Shown here piece by piece: positions 52,547 to 61,523 of a stretch of DNA of 64,000 nucleotides. The stretch comes from Natrinema gelatinilyticum. Its GTDB lineage: Archaea > Halobacteriota > Halobacteria > Halobacteriales > Natrialbaceae. The DNA lies in contig NZ_CP100757.1 of NCBI RefSeq assembly GCF_024266705.1, positions 1,426,001-1,490,000 of the forward strand, given 5' to 3'. The notes under the pieces are model-generated. The model had not been told where the DNA came from. It ran no database searches and was given only the letters and a program-made list of their open reading frames with translations. The position numbers were made by a program, and so were the translations under genes. The first letter of the stretch is position 1, and every line of letters begins with the position of its first letter.

Positions 52547-52577
52547 TTTTATACATATTATCTCTACACTAGAGAAA
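52547..52577 (+). promoter_or_regulatory. Promoter of the third nucleoside hydrolase gene
   Basis: A TATA-like sequence TTTTATACATATTA (52547-52560) lies about 22 bp before the ATG at 52577. This spacing predicts a transcript that starts at or near the A of the start codon, that is, a leaderless mRNA as is common in haloarchaea. Confidence 0.6.
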
Positions 52578-53497
52578 TGACGCAGGCCTTACACCTCGAC
52601 GTCGATCCGGGAAGTGATGACGCAGTCATGATCGCATTGGCTCTCGCCTTACCGGCTATCGAGATGACTGGGATAAGTACGGTCGCCGGTAACTCCACGA
52701 TAGAGAACACGACTCGCAACGCGTGTCGGATTCTCGAGTTGTTCGATCGGACCGACGTGCCCGTCGCCCGCGGCTGCGGCGAGCCGATGGTCGGATCGTT
52801 CGAGACGGCGGAGTGGGTTCACGGGCCAAACGGCATCCGGGGCGATCTCCCCGACCCCTCAACCGGGCCAATCAATCGCCATGGCGCCGAGTTCATCGTC
52901 GACCAGGCGCGCGAGTACGGCGACGAGCTCTCCATCGTCGCGGTCGGGCCGATGACCAACCTCGCGACGGCGCTCGCTCTCGAGCCGTCGCTCCCCGACA
53001 TGGTCGCCAACATCTACCTCATGGGCGGGGCGGCGATGACGACCGGTAACGTGACGCCGATGGCCGAGGCCAACTTCCGGAACGACGCCGTGGCTGCCCG
53101 CCGCGTCGTCCGGGGGACGCGACCGAAGATGGTCGGTCTCGATGCGACCCACGACGCGACGGTTCCGCTCTCACGCATCGACGAATACAAGCGCGCGACG
53201 CAACCCTTGAAGACGGTCGGCGCGTGGCTTGAGTATCCCGAGGAGGTTCGGAAATTCGGTGGCGGTGAGGAGCCGGCGGTCCACGACGCGGCCGTCGTCG
53301 CCCACCTTATCGACGACTCGGTCCTTGAGTTCGAACCCTACCACCTCGACGTGGACACGACGATGGGACCATCTCGCGGCGCAGTCGTCTGCGATCGGTG
53401 GGCGGTCACCGGCAACGAACCGAACGCGGACGTCGCCGTCGCCGCGGACACCGAGCGGTTCCGGTCGGTGCTCGTCGAGACGTTTGAACGCCTCTGA
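52577..53497 (+). CDS. Inosine-uridine-type nucleoside hydrolase, divergent ribose pocket
   Basis: A 306-residue paralogue with DVDPGSDDA (Asp8, Asp10, Asp14, Asp15) and catalytic His in VHDAAVVAHL. In the ribose-binding segment the usual AEFN-x-x-x-D-P-E-A reads AEANFRNDAVA, so the pocket differs from the two paralogues and the preference may too. It heads a plus-strand group with the lactonase-like and dehydratase genes. It resembles the copy at 45313-46236 most. Confidence 0.9.
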   Translation: MTQALHLDVDPGSDDAVMIALALALPAIEMTGISTVAGNSTIENTTRNACRILELFDRTDVPVARGCGEPMVGSFETAEWVHGPNGIRGDLPDPSTGPINRHGAEFIVDQAREYGDELSIVAVGPMTNLATALALEPSLPDMVANIYLMGGAAMTTGNVTPMAEANFRNDAVAARRVVRGTRPKMVGLDATHDATVPLSRIDEYKRATQPLKTVGAWLEYPEEVRKFGGGEEPAVHDAAVVAHLIDDSVLEFEPYHLDVDTTMGPSRGAVVCDRWAVTGNEPNADVAVAADTERFRSVLVETFERL

Positions 53498-53590
53498 GCG
53501 CGACGCGTTGCCGCGCTCGAGGGCGGTTTTGTCCACCGACTCCCGCCAACCAAATTTATTAATAACACGTTCGCCAATCATTCAATACGC

Positions 53591-54460
53591 ATGGTTCATT
53601 CCACCTGGGGTACGTGGTTTGTCCAGGACGAAGTGGAGGCCGCGACGGTCGACGGTTTCTCGATCTGGTATCTCGGCTGCAACGGGTTCGTGCTGCGGAC
53701 GGCTGAAACGACCGTCTACATCGACCCGTACTTCGCCGATGGCGACCCGCCGAACATCGTGCGGATGATTCCAGTTCCGATGGATCCCGTGGACGCACGC
53801 GAGTGCGACGCTGTCCTGGTCACGCACGAGCATATCGATCACATGCACCCGCCATCGTTCGAACCCCTAGTAACCGACCTCGGCGCCGACGTATACGCGC
53901 CCCGGGCGGCGTACGAACAGCCGGATTACGACGGTCCGGTCGATGTCCCGAAGGATTCGGCTCGAACGATAACCGACGGCGAGACGTTCACCGTCGGCGA
54001 CCTCACCGTCCACGTCCGAGGGGCGAACGACCCCGACGCGATCGAGCCGGTGACGTTCGTCGTCGAACACGATGCCGGCACGTTCTTTCATGGCGGGGAC
54101 AGTCGCCCGGCCGAGTCGTTCGCCGAGATCGGCGACTCGTTCGACATCGACCTCGGCGTGCTCGCGCTAGGGTCGGTGGGGAACATCTACGATCCTGACG
54201 ACGACGAAATGCGCCTGACGGAGTGGTACATGAACGAGAACCAGGTGATCGAGGCCGCGAACGCGCTGCAGTTGACGCGCCTCTTTCCCTCCCACTGGGA
54301 TATGTGGCGCGGCGTCGGCACCGACCCGAAAGTGCTCCACGAACACGCGGCGTCGTACGAGTACCCGCGAACGATAGACTGCGGGAAGATTGGCGACAGA
54401 CTCGACGTCGCTCGCCCCGGAATCGTCCCCGCGGGGCAACTCCGCTCGAGCCGCCGGTAA
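53591..54460 (+). CDS. UlaG-like metallo-beta-lactamase-fold hydrolase (candidate pentonolactonase)
   Basis: A 289-residue protein with the metal motif THEHIDH (His79, His81, Asp83, His84) and later ligands in FFHGGDSRPAE and FPSHWDMWRG. The N-terminal segment WGTWFVQDEVEAATVDGFSI-WYLGCNGF aligns with UlaG, the L-ascorbate-6-phosphate lactonase, better than with generic MBL proteins. A lactonase is exactly what a C1 sugar dehydrogenase would need as partner. It is 16 bp upstream of the 2-keto-3-deoxypentonate dehydratase-like gene and co-transcribed. A short AT-rich promoter (AAATTTATTAAT) precedes it. Confidence 0.8.
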   Translation: MVHSTWGTWFVQDEVEAATVDGFSIWYLGCNGFVLRTAETTVYIDPYFADGDPPNIVRMIPVPMDPVDARECDAVLVTHEHIDHMHPPSFEPLVTDLGADVYAPRAAYEQPDYDGPVDVPKDSARTITDGETFTVGDLTVHVRGANDPDAIEPVTFVVEHDAGTFFHGGDSRPAESFAEIGDSFDIDLGVLALGSVGNIYDPDDDEMRLTEWYMNENQVIEAANALQLTRLFPSHWDMWRGVGTDPKVLHEHAASYEYPRTIDCGKIGDRLDVARPGIVPAGQLRSSRR

Positions 54461-54475
54461 TCCACCCACAAACCG

Positions 54476-55363
54476 ATGAAATATTACCGCTACTTCACGT
54501 CAGAGAGGGAGCACGGTCCCACACAACCACACCTCGTCGCCGTCGACGGCTCCGACGCGTACGATCTGACCGCGGCCAGCGAAGCCCTCCGATCGTTCGA
54601 CGATCTCGCGAAAGGCGCGGCGATCTCGATGAGGTCGATCGACGACGTCGCCGCAGGCTATCTCGAGGATGCGACACCGATCGACTCGGACGACCTCGGC
54701 GAGCGGGCGGCAGTGCCAGTCGTCGCCGAAGGTGTGTGGGCCGCCGGCGTCACCTACGAGATCAGCGAGGAGGCCCGCGAATCCGAGAGCACGCTGCCTG
54801 AGGTCTACCAGCAGGTGTACCAAGACGAGCGCCCCGAACTCTTCTTCAAAGCGACGCCGAGTCGGACCGTCGGACCCAACGAAGCGGTCGGGATCCGCGG
54901 CGACTCGACCTGGGACGTTCCCGAACCCGAACTCGGTATCGTCCTGTACGACGACGAGGTCGTCGGTTACACTGTCGGGAATGACATGAGCAGCCGAGAT
55001 ATCGAGGGAAAGAATCCCCTGTACCTGCCGCAGGCGAAGGTGTACGACCGCTGTTGTGCGCTCGGCCCATGTATCAGTTCGCCAGGGACGGTCGCGGACC
55101 CGCACGATCTGAGACTCGCCATGACCATCGAACGCGACGGGGAGGTCTGTTATGACGAGGAGACGTCGACCAGCAAACTCGTCCGCACCGTCGACGAACT
55201 CGTCTCCTATCACACGCGACACGACGCGACGCCGCGTATGGGCGTCTTGCTGACCGGGACCTCACTGGTTCCCGAGGATGAGTTTACTCTCCAGGAGGGT
55301 GACGTGGTTTCGATCGAGATTGAATCGATCGGCACGCTCAGGAACCCGGTCACGACCGTGTGA
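54476..55363 (+). CDS. 2-keto-3-deoxypentonate dehydratase (KdaD/XacE-like, FAH fold)
   Basis: A 295-residue protein of the fumarylacetoacetate-hydrolase fold. The sequence follows Sulfolobus 2-keto-3-deoxy-D-arabinonate dehydratase closely: GVTYEISEEA, RPELFFKATPSRTVG, WDVPEPELGIVL (metal-binding Glu150 and Glu152), VGNDMSSRDIEGKNPLYLPQ (Asp170) and AKVYDRCCALGP. Those enzymes remove water from the keto-deoxy acid to give 2-oxoglutarate semialdehyde in the oxidative pentose routes of archaea. This is stronger than a generic FAH assignment. It lies next to the lactonase and downstream of the aldehyde dehydrogenase that could take the product. Confidence 0.88.
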   Translation: MKYYRYFTSEREHGPTQPHLVAVDGSDAYDLTAASEALRSFDDLAKGAAISMRSIDDVAAGYLEDATPIDSDDLGERAAVPVVAEGVWAAGVTYEISEEARESESTLPEVYQQVYQDERPELFFKATPSRTVGPNEAVGIRGDSTWDVPEPELGIVLYDDEVVGYTVGNDMSSRDIEGKNPLYLPQAKVYDRCCALGPCISSPGTVADPHDLRLAMTIERDGEVCYDEETSTSKLVRTVDELVSYHTRHDATPRMGVLLTGTSLVPEDEFTLQEGDVVSIEIESIGTLRNPVTTV

Positions 55364-55593
55364 GTTTCGGTGTCCTCGGCCAAGTCGCCGACGACACTCC
55401 CTTGACGCGCGGCTACGCTCTGCCGGCCGGAACGATCACCCCTCGTCGCCCGTTCACAGATAGAAAACGCGGCAAACAACGGTGTAGACTCCAATTCGAC
55501 GGGTGAGTGCACTGCTAATTCCAGATTGAATCGGCGGTGAAATTCTGATATAGGGAACAATATTAAATAGCATACCTTCGTCGGTATCGTCCA

Positions 55594-56355
55594 ATGCCAG
55601 AGGATGCCAAACACCCGGTCAAAACCGTCCGGAAGGCGTTCGAGATCGTCGATTACCTGAAGAGCAACGACAGCGCTCGCCTGTCGGAGTTGACGACGGA
55701 GTTCGAGATGAGCAAGAGCGCGATTCACAACCACCTCAGCACGCTCGTCGAGGCCGGCTATGTCAAAAAACACGACGGCGAGTACCGGCTGAGTCTCCGA
55801 TTCCTCGACGTCGGCGGCTACCTGCGAAAGCAGATGGAGCTGTATCAAGTGGCGAAGCCCGAAACCGACGCACTGGCGGAACAGACGGGCGAACTCGCCA
55901 ATCTCATGACCGAAGAGTTCGGCCAGGGCGTCTACCTCTACCGCGCCAAAGGCGACCTCGCTGTCGACCTCGATACGTACGTCGGACGCCGCTGTTACCT
56001 GCACAATACGGCGCTAGGGAAGGCCATCCTGGCGTACCTGCCCGCATCCAGAGTCGACGAGATTGTCGACACCCACGGACTGCCTGCCGAGACGGACCAC
56101 AGCATCACGTCCCGGTCGGAACTCGATGAGGAACTCGAGGTAGTGCACGAGCGCGGCTTCGCCCTGGACAACGAGGAACGGCTCGAGGGGCTTCGATGTA
56201 TCGCCGCTCCCATCCGCGATGAGTCAGGGGCCGTTCTCGGGGCGATCAGCGTGTCAGGCCCGACGACGCGCATGAACGCCCAACGGTTCGAAGACGAGAT
56301 TCCGGACCTGGTCTGTAGCGCCGCGAACGTCATTGAGCTGAACGTGAAGTACTGA
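55594..56355 (+). CDS. IclR-family transcriptional regulator
   Basis: A 253-residue protein with an N-terminal winged helix (TTEFEMSKSAIHNHLSTLVE, recognition helix about 45-60) and a C-terminal ligand-binding domain (YLHNTALGKAILAYLP, IAAPIRDESGAVLGAISVSG). IclR regulators typically control adjacent catabolic operons in response to a pathway metabolite. In Haloferax an IclR-type protein (XacR) regulates pentose degradation, so control of the upstream dehydratase and nucleoside hydrolase genes is likely. It has its own AT-rich promoter (CAATATTAAATAG). Confidence 0.92.
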   Translation: MPEDAKHPVKTVRKAFEIVDYLKSNDSARLSELTTEFEMSKSAIHNHLSTLVEAGYVKKHDGEYRLSLRFLDVGGYLRKQMELYQVAKPETDALAEQTGELANLMTEEFGQGVYLYRAKGDLAVDLDTYVGRRCYLHNTALGKAILAYLPASRVDEIVDTHGLPAETDHSITSRSELDEELEVVHERGFALDNEERLEGLRCIAAPIRDESGAVLGAISVSGPTTRMNAQRFEDEIPDLVCSAANVIELNVKY

Positions 56356-56608
56356 TCGACACCGAGTCGTGTCCGACACCCTGGCACCGTCGTTCTCTAA
56401 AACTGAACAAATCGTCGGTCAATAAGCGGTGACTGGTATGATGGCAGGTAACAGATCATATATTGGTCGAGTTTTTACAATCATACGTTTGTAACTCTTA
56501 ACGAACTTTCCTGTATGTCTTGCATCGGTCTGGAGTTTTCTCACTGAAATGTTCTGAAATAGAGAACGTATTTCAGGTAGGCGACCTCGCGACGGACGAG
56601 CGAATTCG

Positions 56609-56812
56609 GTGATCGACGAGGGCGGGACTGCCACTATTGAGGAACTGATAGACCCCTCGCTGGAAAGCGGTGTGAACCTGCAGGCCTGTCAGATGACAAT
56701 CGAACTATTGGACTACGACGAGGACGACTTACACGACGATGTGAAGACGGGCGCTGACGCCGCGACGGCGCTCTGACACATGGCCAAGTCCGACGTCCAG
56801 CTCCTCATCTAG
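56609..56812 (+). pseudogene. DsrE/F-like protein, C-terminal fragment
   Basis: The frame reads TIEELIDPSLESGVNLQACQ then MTIELLDYDEDDL and ADAATAL, a TGA, and HMAKSDVQLLI. This is the end of a peroxiredoxin-like DsrE family protein with its conserved Cys (ACQMT). The N-terminal half is missing and the in-frame TGA breaks the last helix. It is a leftover of an unrelated gene. Confidence 0.6.
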
Positions 56813-57989
56813 TCCACGACCGGGGCCACGCGCTCGGAACACGGACCGAACCAGCCCGTTCGGTTCCGATCGCCGTTCGAACCGGTGGTCCGTCCGGTTC
56901 GTTATTGCCTCCGCATTCGTGATTTGGGTGGCGAGTAGCTCTGAGTCCGTCTCTCGGTGATCGTCGAATCGATCCTTTTAAACAGTCTTATATCTGATAG
57001 TAATCCAGTACTATATTCCAAAGTAGATTTTTTACTGCGGCTCGATCCCTGTGCGCTTGCTACCGGGACCGGAATCCGTGTTCGCGGTGTAGAGCGCTGA
57101 GCGGCCGCGCTGATTCGACGACCAACGCGTGATCCCTTCTGTCCGGTATTCTTCGAAAGTAGCCGGGAGATTCGATTTTCACCATCGATTCCTCTGCTAA
57201 TACCTGATATACAAAATCTGGTAGCCATCGTTCGAGTAAGCGAAATGTGATTCGATCGACCTCGTCTGTTAACTATAAGTCGACGTTCCGAATCCGATTT
57301 AAGCTCAGGATCTCGGCCGTTCGGTACCGTACTATCTAAAATAGTATAATATAAAATATTGGTGAAATGGCGGTGTCGGGTTTCGACTCCCGACTCACGT
57401 GGCGGCCTGCGCTTCACACGATCCCCCCGTACCGCCGGGCTAGCCGCGTGAGCGGTCGGCGTGGATTAGTCGAAAGCCAATTGTGTCATACGTAGTCCCG
57501 CTTGAAATCGCCGATCAGTGCTAAAGTCCGTCCGGATGCCGGCTGCGTTAGCATGTGTCGCTACCGCTCTCGTTCACGAGCAACTCGAGCGATCTTTCGA
57601 CTTGTCGGATAGCCGGCGGCTCAAGGCTGCTCTCGCCGTCGTCAAAGGGCCTGCGCTTTAGCCGCTGTCGCCGATGATGGATCAGCTCGCTTTCGTCGGA
57701 GAGGAACGTATTTACGATCGTATGGATGTATACAGATAAGAGTATGACTGGCGGTCCGCATCCCAACTCGTTTGCAGATCCGCTCTTGGCCATTTATTAC
57801 CGGATTATTGTAAATTTTCAAGAGATGCGTTTCTCTCAACGTTTACTTCCGTATGGTTGTAAACGTATTAGGTACGTGCCCATTATACGACCACTATTCC
57901 GAGGCCGACAGAACGAGGGGTAATTCGAAACTGAATCGAGAGTTAACCGTCCGAAGCCCAACGGATGGTGTTCTATATCGTCGGACAAA
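56813..57989. other. 1.2-kb AT-rich stretch without recognised genes
   Basis: Codon use in all frames is unlike the neighbours. Several AT-rich blocks occur (for example about 57330-57365). Around 57373-57395 there is a short hairpin GTCGGGTTTCGACTCCCGAC that recalls a tRNA T-arm, but no tRNA body is attached. Nothing else was supported. Confidence 0.5.
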
Positions 57990-58754
57990 TCACAGATACT
58001 GAATGTTGAGTTCGATCACGTTGGCGACGCCGAGAATCTGCTCTGGGAGTTCCTCGCGGAAGTATGTTCCTTGCATGCGGTGCATGGGTCCGGCCACGCT
58101 GATCGAGCCGATGACTCGATCCGTCCCGTCGAATACCGGCGCTGCCACGCTCCTGAGCCCGTTTAATCGTTCCTCGTCGTCGAACGCGATCTGTCGGTCG
58201 CAGATCTCTGCGAGCTGGTCACGGAGGACCTCCCGATCCGTGATCGTGTTCTCGGTGATTGCGTGCAGCCCGTGCTGATCGATGATTTCGTCGCGACGGT
58301 CATCAGGGAGATACGCCAGAATGACCTTGCCGAGCGCCGTACAGTGGAGCGGGACGCGGTCACCGATACCGGTATCGATGTGGGCGGCTTCCGATCCGCC
58401 GTCTCGAAAAATAAACACGCCCTCGCCGTGTTCTTCGACCATCAGTCCGGCGAGCTCGTCGGTCTTTTCGGCCAGTTTCTTGACTTCGGGGCGAGCGACC
58501 TGGTACAGCGCGTGCTGTCCCCTCGCGCGTTCGCCGATCTGGAGGAACTTCAATCCCGGACGATATTCGCCGTCCTCGCCGACTACGTATCCCGCTCGCT
58601 CTAACGTCATCAGGTGGTGGTGCACGGTACTCTTCGGTAGTTCGACGTGTGCGGCCAGCTCTGTGACGCCCACTTCTTCGAGTTCGCTCACCGCTTCGAC
58701 GATTCTGAACGTTCGAGTGGTCGCTTGTATTCCGCCCGTGCGATTCTCTGCCAT
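57990..58754 (-). CDS. IclR-family transcriptional regulator
   Basis: A 254-residue protein with an N-terminal winged helix (AAHVELPKSTVHHHLMTLER) and an IclR effector domain (PLHCTALGKVILAYLP, VAAPVFDGTDRVIGSISVAG). The start ATG at 58754 (MAENRTGGIQ) gives the standard length; the open frame further upstream is not coding. It faces the hydantoinase and molybdenum-hydroxylase genes, which it may regulate. It shares the general layout of the regulator at 55594-56355 but is a distinct protein. Confidence 0.92.
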   Translation of the reverse strand: MAENRTGGIQATTRTFRIVEAVSELEEVGVTELAAHVELPKSTVHHHLMTLERAGYVVGEDGEYRPGLKFLQIGERARGQHALYQVARPEVKKLAEKTDELAGLMVEEHGEGVFIFRDGGSEAAHIDTGIGDRVPLHCTALGKVILAYLPDDRRDEIIDQHGLHAITENTITDREVLRDQLAEICDRQIAFDDEERLNGLRSVAAPVFDGTDRVIGSISVAGPMHRMQGTYFREELPEQILGVANVIELNIQYL

Positions 58755-59048
58755 GCCGCAATAATTGCCATCCGTCCACATAGTTGTTCCGTATCGTAGG
58801 ACGCAGCTCTCGTATGACGACAGTTCGTCTGATCTCGACCCTGTCATCAGGTTATCCCTTCGGAATCGGTCGTAGCAGAGACATTTTTGAAGGCTACCGC
58901 TCACATAAGCGCCCGTACCCGTTGGTCTCGTTTCGAAGGACCGTCCCACATCACTGGACAGTAGTATCATTAGATAATACATTAACTGCTCGAGGAACTG
59001 TATCCGAATATGGAAAACGGGAACGTATATCCGTAGGGAAGCTCCTCC

Positions 59049-59210
59049 CTCGAGATCATCGAGCGTCTCGGCCGGGGTATTCGATACGATCGAACGTGGG
59101 CGGTCGTCGACGCGTATCGGCGCGGGGACCCGATTACGCACGTCACGGCGATCGACGAGACGGCGTCGCTCCCGGTCGGTGTCCGTACAATTATCGCATC
59201 GGACGGACGG
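59049..59210 (+). pseudogene. Possible XdhC/CoxI-like N-terminal fragment
   Basis: The plus frame reads LEIIERLGRGIRYDRTWAVV, then DAYRRGDPITHVTAIDETAS and LPVGVRTIIASDG, with strong haloarchaeal third-position bias. The G-x-P-x-x-x-V-T-x-x-x-x-x-x-S-x-P-x-x-G pattern with a following DG resembles the start of XdhC, the protein that loads sulfurated molybdenum cofactor into xanthine dehydrogenase. There is no proper start codon, and the frame runs into the mocA fragment. The identification is tentative but fits the neighbours. Confidence 0.35.
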
Positions 59211-59469
59211 CGATTCGATCCGACCAGCTCTGCCCGCTGTCGTACTTGTCGTTAGTGATCGTTTCGTCGAGCAGGTCCGCGACGACGGGACGGACGCGGT
59301 CGGCCTCGTAGCCGACGATCCCGATCGCGCGGTCGAGCGGTGACTTCGTGAGCGTATACGCGGCGTGGCGGACAATCGGCTCGCCCTCGAATCGGGCCAG
59401 CAGCTTGTTTCCGTCGTCGAACCGCAAGCCGGTACCGGCGGCCAGCAGGACGCCCACGATGCTGCTCAT
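59191..59469 (-). pseudogene. MocA/MobA-like molybdenum cofactor nucleotidyltransferase, N-terminal fragment
   Basis: A 92-codon frame with GVLLAAGTGLRFDDGNKLLA, FEGEPIVRHAAYTL, IVGYEADRVRPVV and YDSGQSWSDRI. These are the N-terminal nucleotide-binding motifs of CTP:molybdopterin cytidylyltransferase-type proteins (about 190-200 residues when complete). It stops soon after residue 85, where it meets the XdhC-like fragment in the opposite orientation. Its start is 3 bp from the hydantoinase stop codon, so it was the distal gene of that transcript. Confidence 0.75.
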
Positions 59470-59472
59470 GGC

Positions 59473-60903
59473 TCACTCGAGCGAGACGCCTTCGGGGCCG
59501 CGTGGCAGGTAGTTTCGGCCTCCGGGCTCGGCGAGCAGTTCGCCGTTCTCGACGACGACCTCGCCGTCGACGATCGTGTGGGTCGGGAGACCGGTCAGTT
59601 CCTCGCCGTGGAAGGTGGAGTAGCGCGGTTCCATCGTGTGATAGAAGTCGTCGTCTACGACGGCGCTCTTCTCGAGGTCAACCATGACCATGTCGGCGTC
59701 GGAGCCCTCGGCGATCGCCCCCTTGCGTGGGTACAATCCCCAGCGCTTGGCATTGTTCGTCGAACAGACCTCGACGAGTCGCTCCATGCTGATGCGGTTC
59801 TTGTTGACGCCCTCGCTCATCATCACGGGGAGGAAGTACTCGATGCCGTTGTTGTCGCCGGGAATTGCCTCCCAGATGTCGCCGTGTTTGCCCTCCTCTT
59901 TCTCCTTGAACTCGAGTTTATGTGGGCAGTGGTCCGTACCGACGTAGTCGACGACGCCGTTTCGGATTCCCTCCCAGAGGCGCTTCTTGCTCTCCTGGCC
60001 GCGAAGCGGCGGCGAGATCTTGCCCCAGACGCCGAGGTCGTCCTGCTCGTAGGTGTGGGAAAGGAACGCCGGCAGCGTCTCCGCGTGGAGGTTGACGCCC
60101 TGCTCCTGGTAGCGCTTACAGATGTCGACGCCCTCGGCCGTGCTCATGTGAACGATGTAGGCCCGGGAATCGGTGTACTCGGTAAGCTGGCCGATCTGTT
60201 CGATCTGCATCGATTCGCAGATGTTGGGCGCCGACTCGCTCCAGGCCTTAAGGTCGTTGCGACCCTCTTCCTGAAGTTCCTTCCGCCGCTCGATCGCGAG
60301 GTCCTCGTTCTCGGCGTGGAACATCACGACGCCGTTGGGGATCTCCGACACCTTGTCGAGTACCTTGTAGACGCCACCAGCGTCGGAGTGGTCGATCCCG
60401 AGCTCGGGCGAGGCGTTCTTGTACCAGTTGAAGAAGATCTTGTACGAGCGGATCCCCTCCTCGGCGAGCTCTTCGATCTCCTGGACGTGGTGGTCCTGAT
60501 GGACGATCGCGTGGTAGGCGAAGTCGATATAGGAGTTCTCCTCGCCCGTGCGTTTGAAGAACTTCATGTCGGGCAGGTACGGTTCCTTCTGGAGGAGGAA
60601 GTTGACGACCGTCGTGACGCCGCCGTGAATCGCGCCCCGCGTCTCGGTCTCGAAGTCGTGCTCGAGTCCTTCGTGGTACTCGTACTCGTACCGGGAGAGC
60701 CCCCAGTGAACGTGGGGGTCGATGAACCCAGGAATCAGGTAGTTGCCCGCGGCGTCGATCTCTCGGTCGGCCTCGGGGAGGTTCGATTCGGTACCGACGC
60801 CGACGATGACGCCGTCGTTCGCTGCCACTCCGCCATTGATCGTCCCGTCCGGAGTGACGACTCGCGCGTTGGTCACTCGGAGGTCTACGGTCGATTCGAC
60901 CAT
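59473..60903 (-). CDS. Hydantoinase/dihydropyrimidinase-type cyclic amidohydrolase
   Basis: A 476-residue TIM-barrel amidohydrolase. The metal ligands are His64 and His66 (DPHVHWG), the carboxylated Lys155 (SYKIFFNWY), His196 (MFHAENED), His252 (YIVHMST) and Asp324 (VGTDHCPH). The set fits D-hydantoinase, dihydropyrimidinase and allantoinase. Next to a xanthine-dehydrogenase-like enzyme, opening of a purine- or pyrimidine-derived cyclic amide (such as allantoin or a dihydropyrimidine) is likely. The open frame continues upstream to 60972, but MVESTVDLRVTNARVV (60903) is the normal family start. It is divergent from the molybdenum hydroxylase genes. Confidence 0.88.
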   Translation of the reverse strand: MVESTVDLRVTNARVVTPDGTINGGVAANDGVIVGVGTESNLPEADREIDAAGNYLIPGFIDPHVHWGLSRYEYEYHEGLEHDFETETRGAIHGGVTTVVNFLLQKEPYLPDMKFFKRTGEENSYIDFAYHAIVHQDHHVQEIEELAEEGIRSYKIFFNWYKNASPELGIDHSDAGGVYKVLDKVSEIPNGVVMFHAENEDLAIERRKELQEEGRNDLKAWSESAPNICESMQIEQIGQLTEYTDSRAYIVHMSTAEGVDICKRYQEQGVNLHAETLPAFLSHTYEQDDLGVWGKISPPLRGQESKKRLWEGIRNGVVDYVGTDHCPHKLEFKEKEEGKHGDIWEAIPGDNNGIEYFLPVMMSEGVNKNRISMERLVEVCSTNNAKRWGLYPRKGAIAEGSDADMVMVDLEKSAVVDDDFYHTMEPRYSTFHGEELTGLPTHTIVDGEVVVENGELLAEPGGRNYLPRGPEGVSLE

Positions 60904-61008
60904 ACAATGTCCACTCACCCCAACGTACTTGAGTGTAATTGTTCGAATGGTCGAGGGACCGTGGCGCAGCACAACGTTTATGCGGCGGTCGACAGTATAC
61001 CAAATATC

Positions 61009-61521
61009 ATGAGTACAGATACCACCGGTGACACTACCAAACGGCCGACCGAGGAGATCACCGTGATCGTCAACGGCGAACCGGTGACGGCGGAGGTCGA
61101 ACCGCGACTGAAACTCTCAGACTTCCTCCGGAACGAGTGCGGACTGCGCGGTGTCCGCGTCGGCTGTGAACACGGCGTCTGCGGCGCGTGTACCGTCCAG
61201 CAGGACGGTTGGACGACGAAGAGCTGTCTCGCCTATGCAGTCCAGGCCGACGGCGCGGAAATCGAGACCGTTGAGGGACTGGCCGACGACGAGACGGAGT
61301 CGTTACACCCCATTCAGGAGGCGTTCCACGAGAGCCACGCCCTCCAGTGTGGCTTCTGCACCAGCGGGTTCGTCATGGCCACGAAGGAACTGCTCAAAGA
61401 GAATCCTGATCCGACGCGCGAGGAGATCGAGGAGGGGCTGGCGGACAACATCTGTCGCTGCACAGGTTACCAGAACATCTACGAGGCGGTCGAACGGGCC
61501 GCTGACGCCGTGGAGGAATGA
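61009..61521 (+). CDS. Molybdenum hydroxylase small subunit, 2x[2Fe-2S] (xanthine dehydrogenase type)
   Basis: A 170-residue iron-sulfur subunit. The plant-ferredoxin-type cluster is bound by CEHGVCGACTV plus a later Cys in KSCLAYA. The second cluster is bound by CGFCTSGF and CRCTGYQNI in the C-terminal helical domain. It passes electrons from the molybdopterin subunit. It lies 2 bp upstream of the large subunit gene. No separate FAD (medium) subunit is seen between them; it could follow beyond the window end. The ATG at 61009 gives a 16-residue haloarchaeal N-terminal extension. Confidence 0.92.
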   Translation: MSTDTTGDTTKRPTEEITVIVNGEPVTAEVEPRLKLSDFLRNECGLRGVRVGCEHGVCGACTVQQDGWTTKSCLAYAVQADGAEIETVEGLADDETESLHPIQEAFHESHALQCGFCTSGFVMATKELLKENPDPTREEIEEGLADNICRCTGYQNIYEAVERAADAVEE

Positions 61522-61523
61522 TC

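Noticed and set aside
57360..57420. T-arm-like hairpin suggesting a tRNA or attachment site
   Set aside because: The loop has one base too many for a T-loop, and no acceptor stem, D-arm or anticodon arm could be built around it.
59365..61521. Plus-strand frame spanning the hydantoinase gene and continuing into the iron-sulfur subunit
   Set aside because: Only the last 170 codons (from 61009) encode a recognisable protein. The rest is antisense to the hydantoinase.
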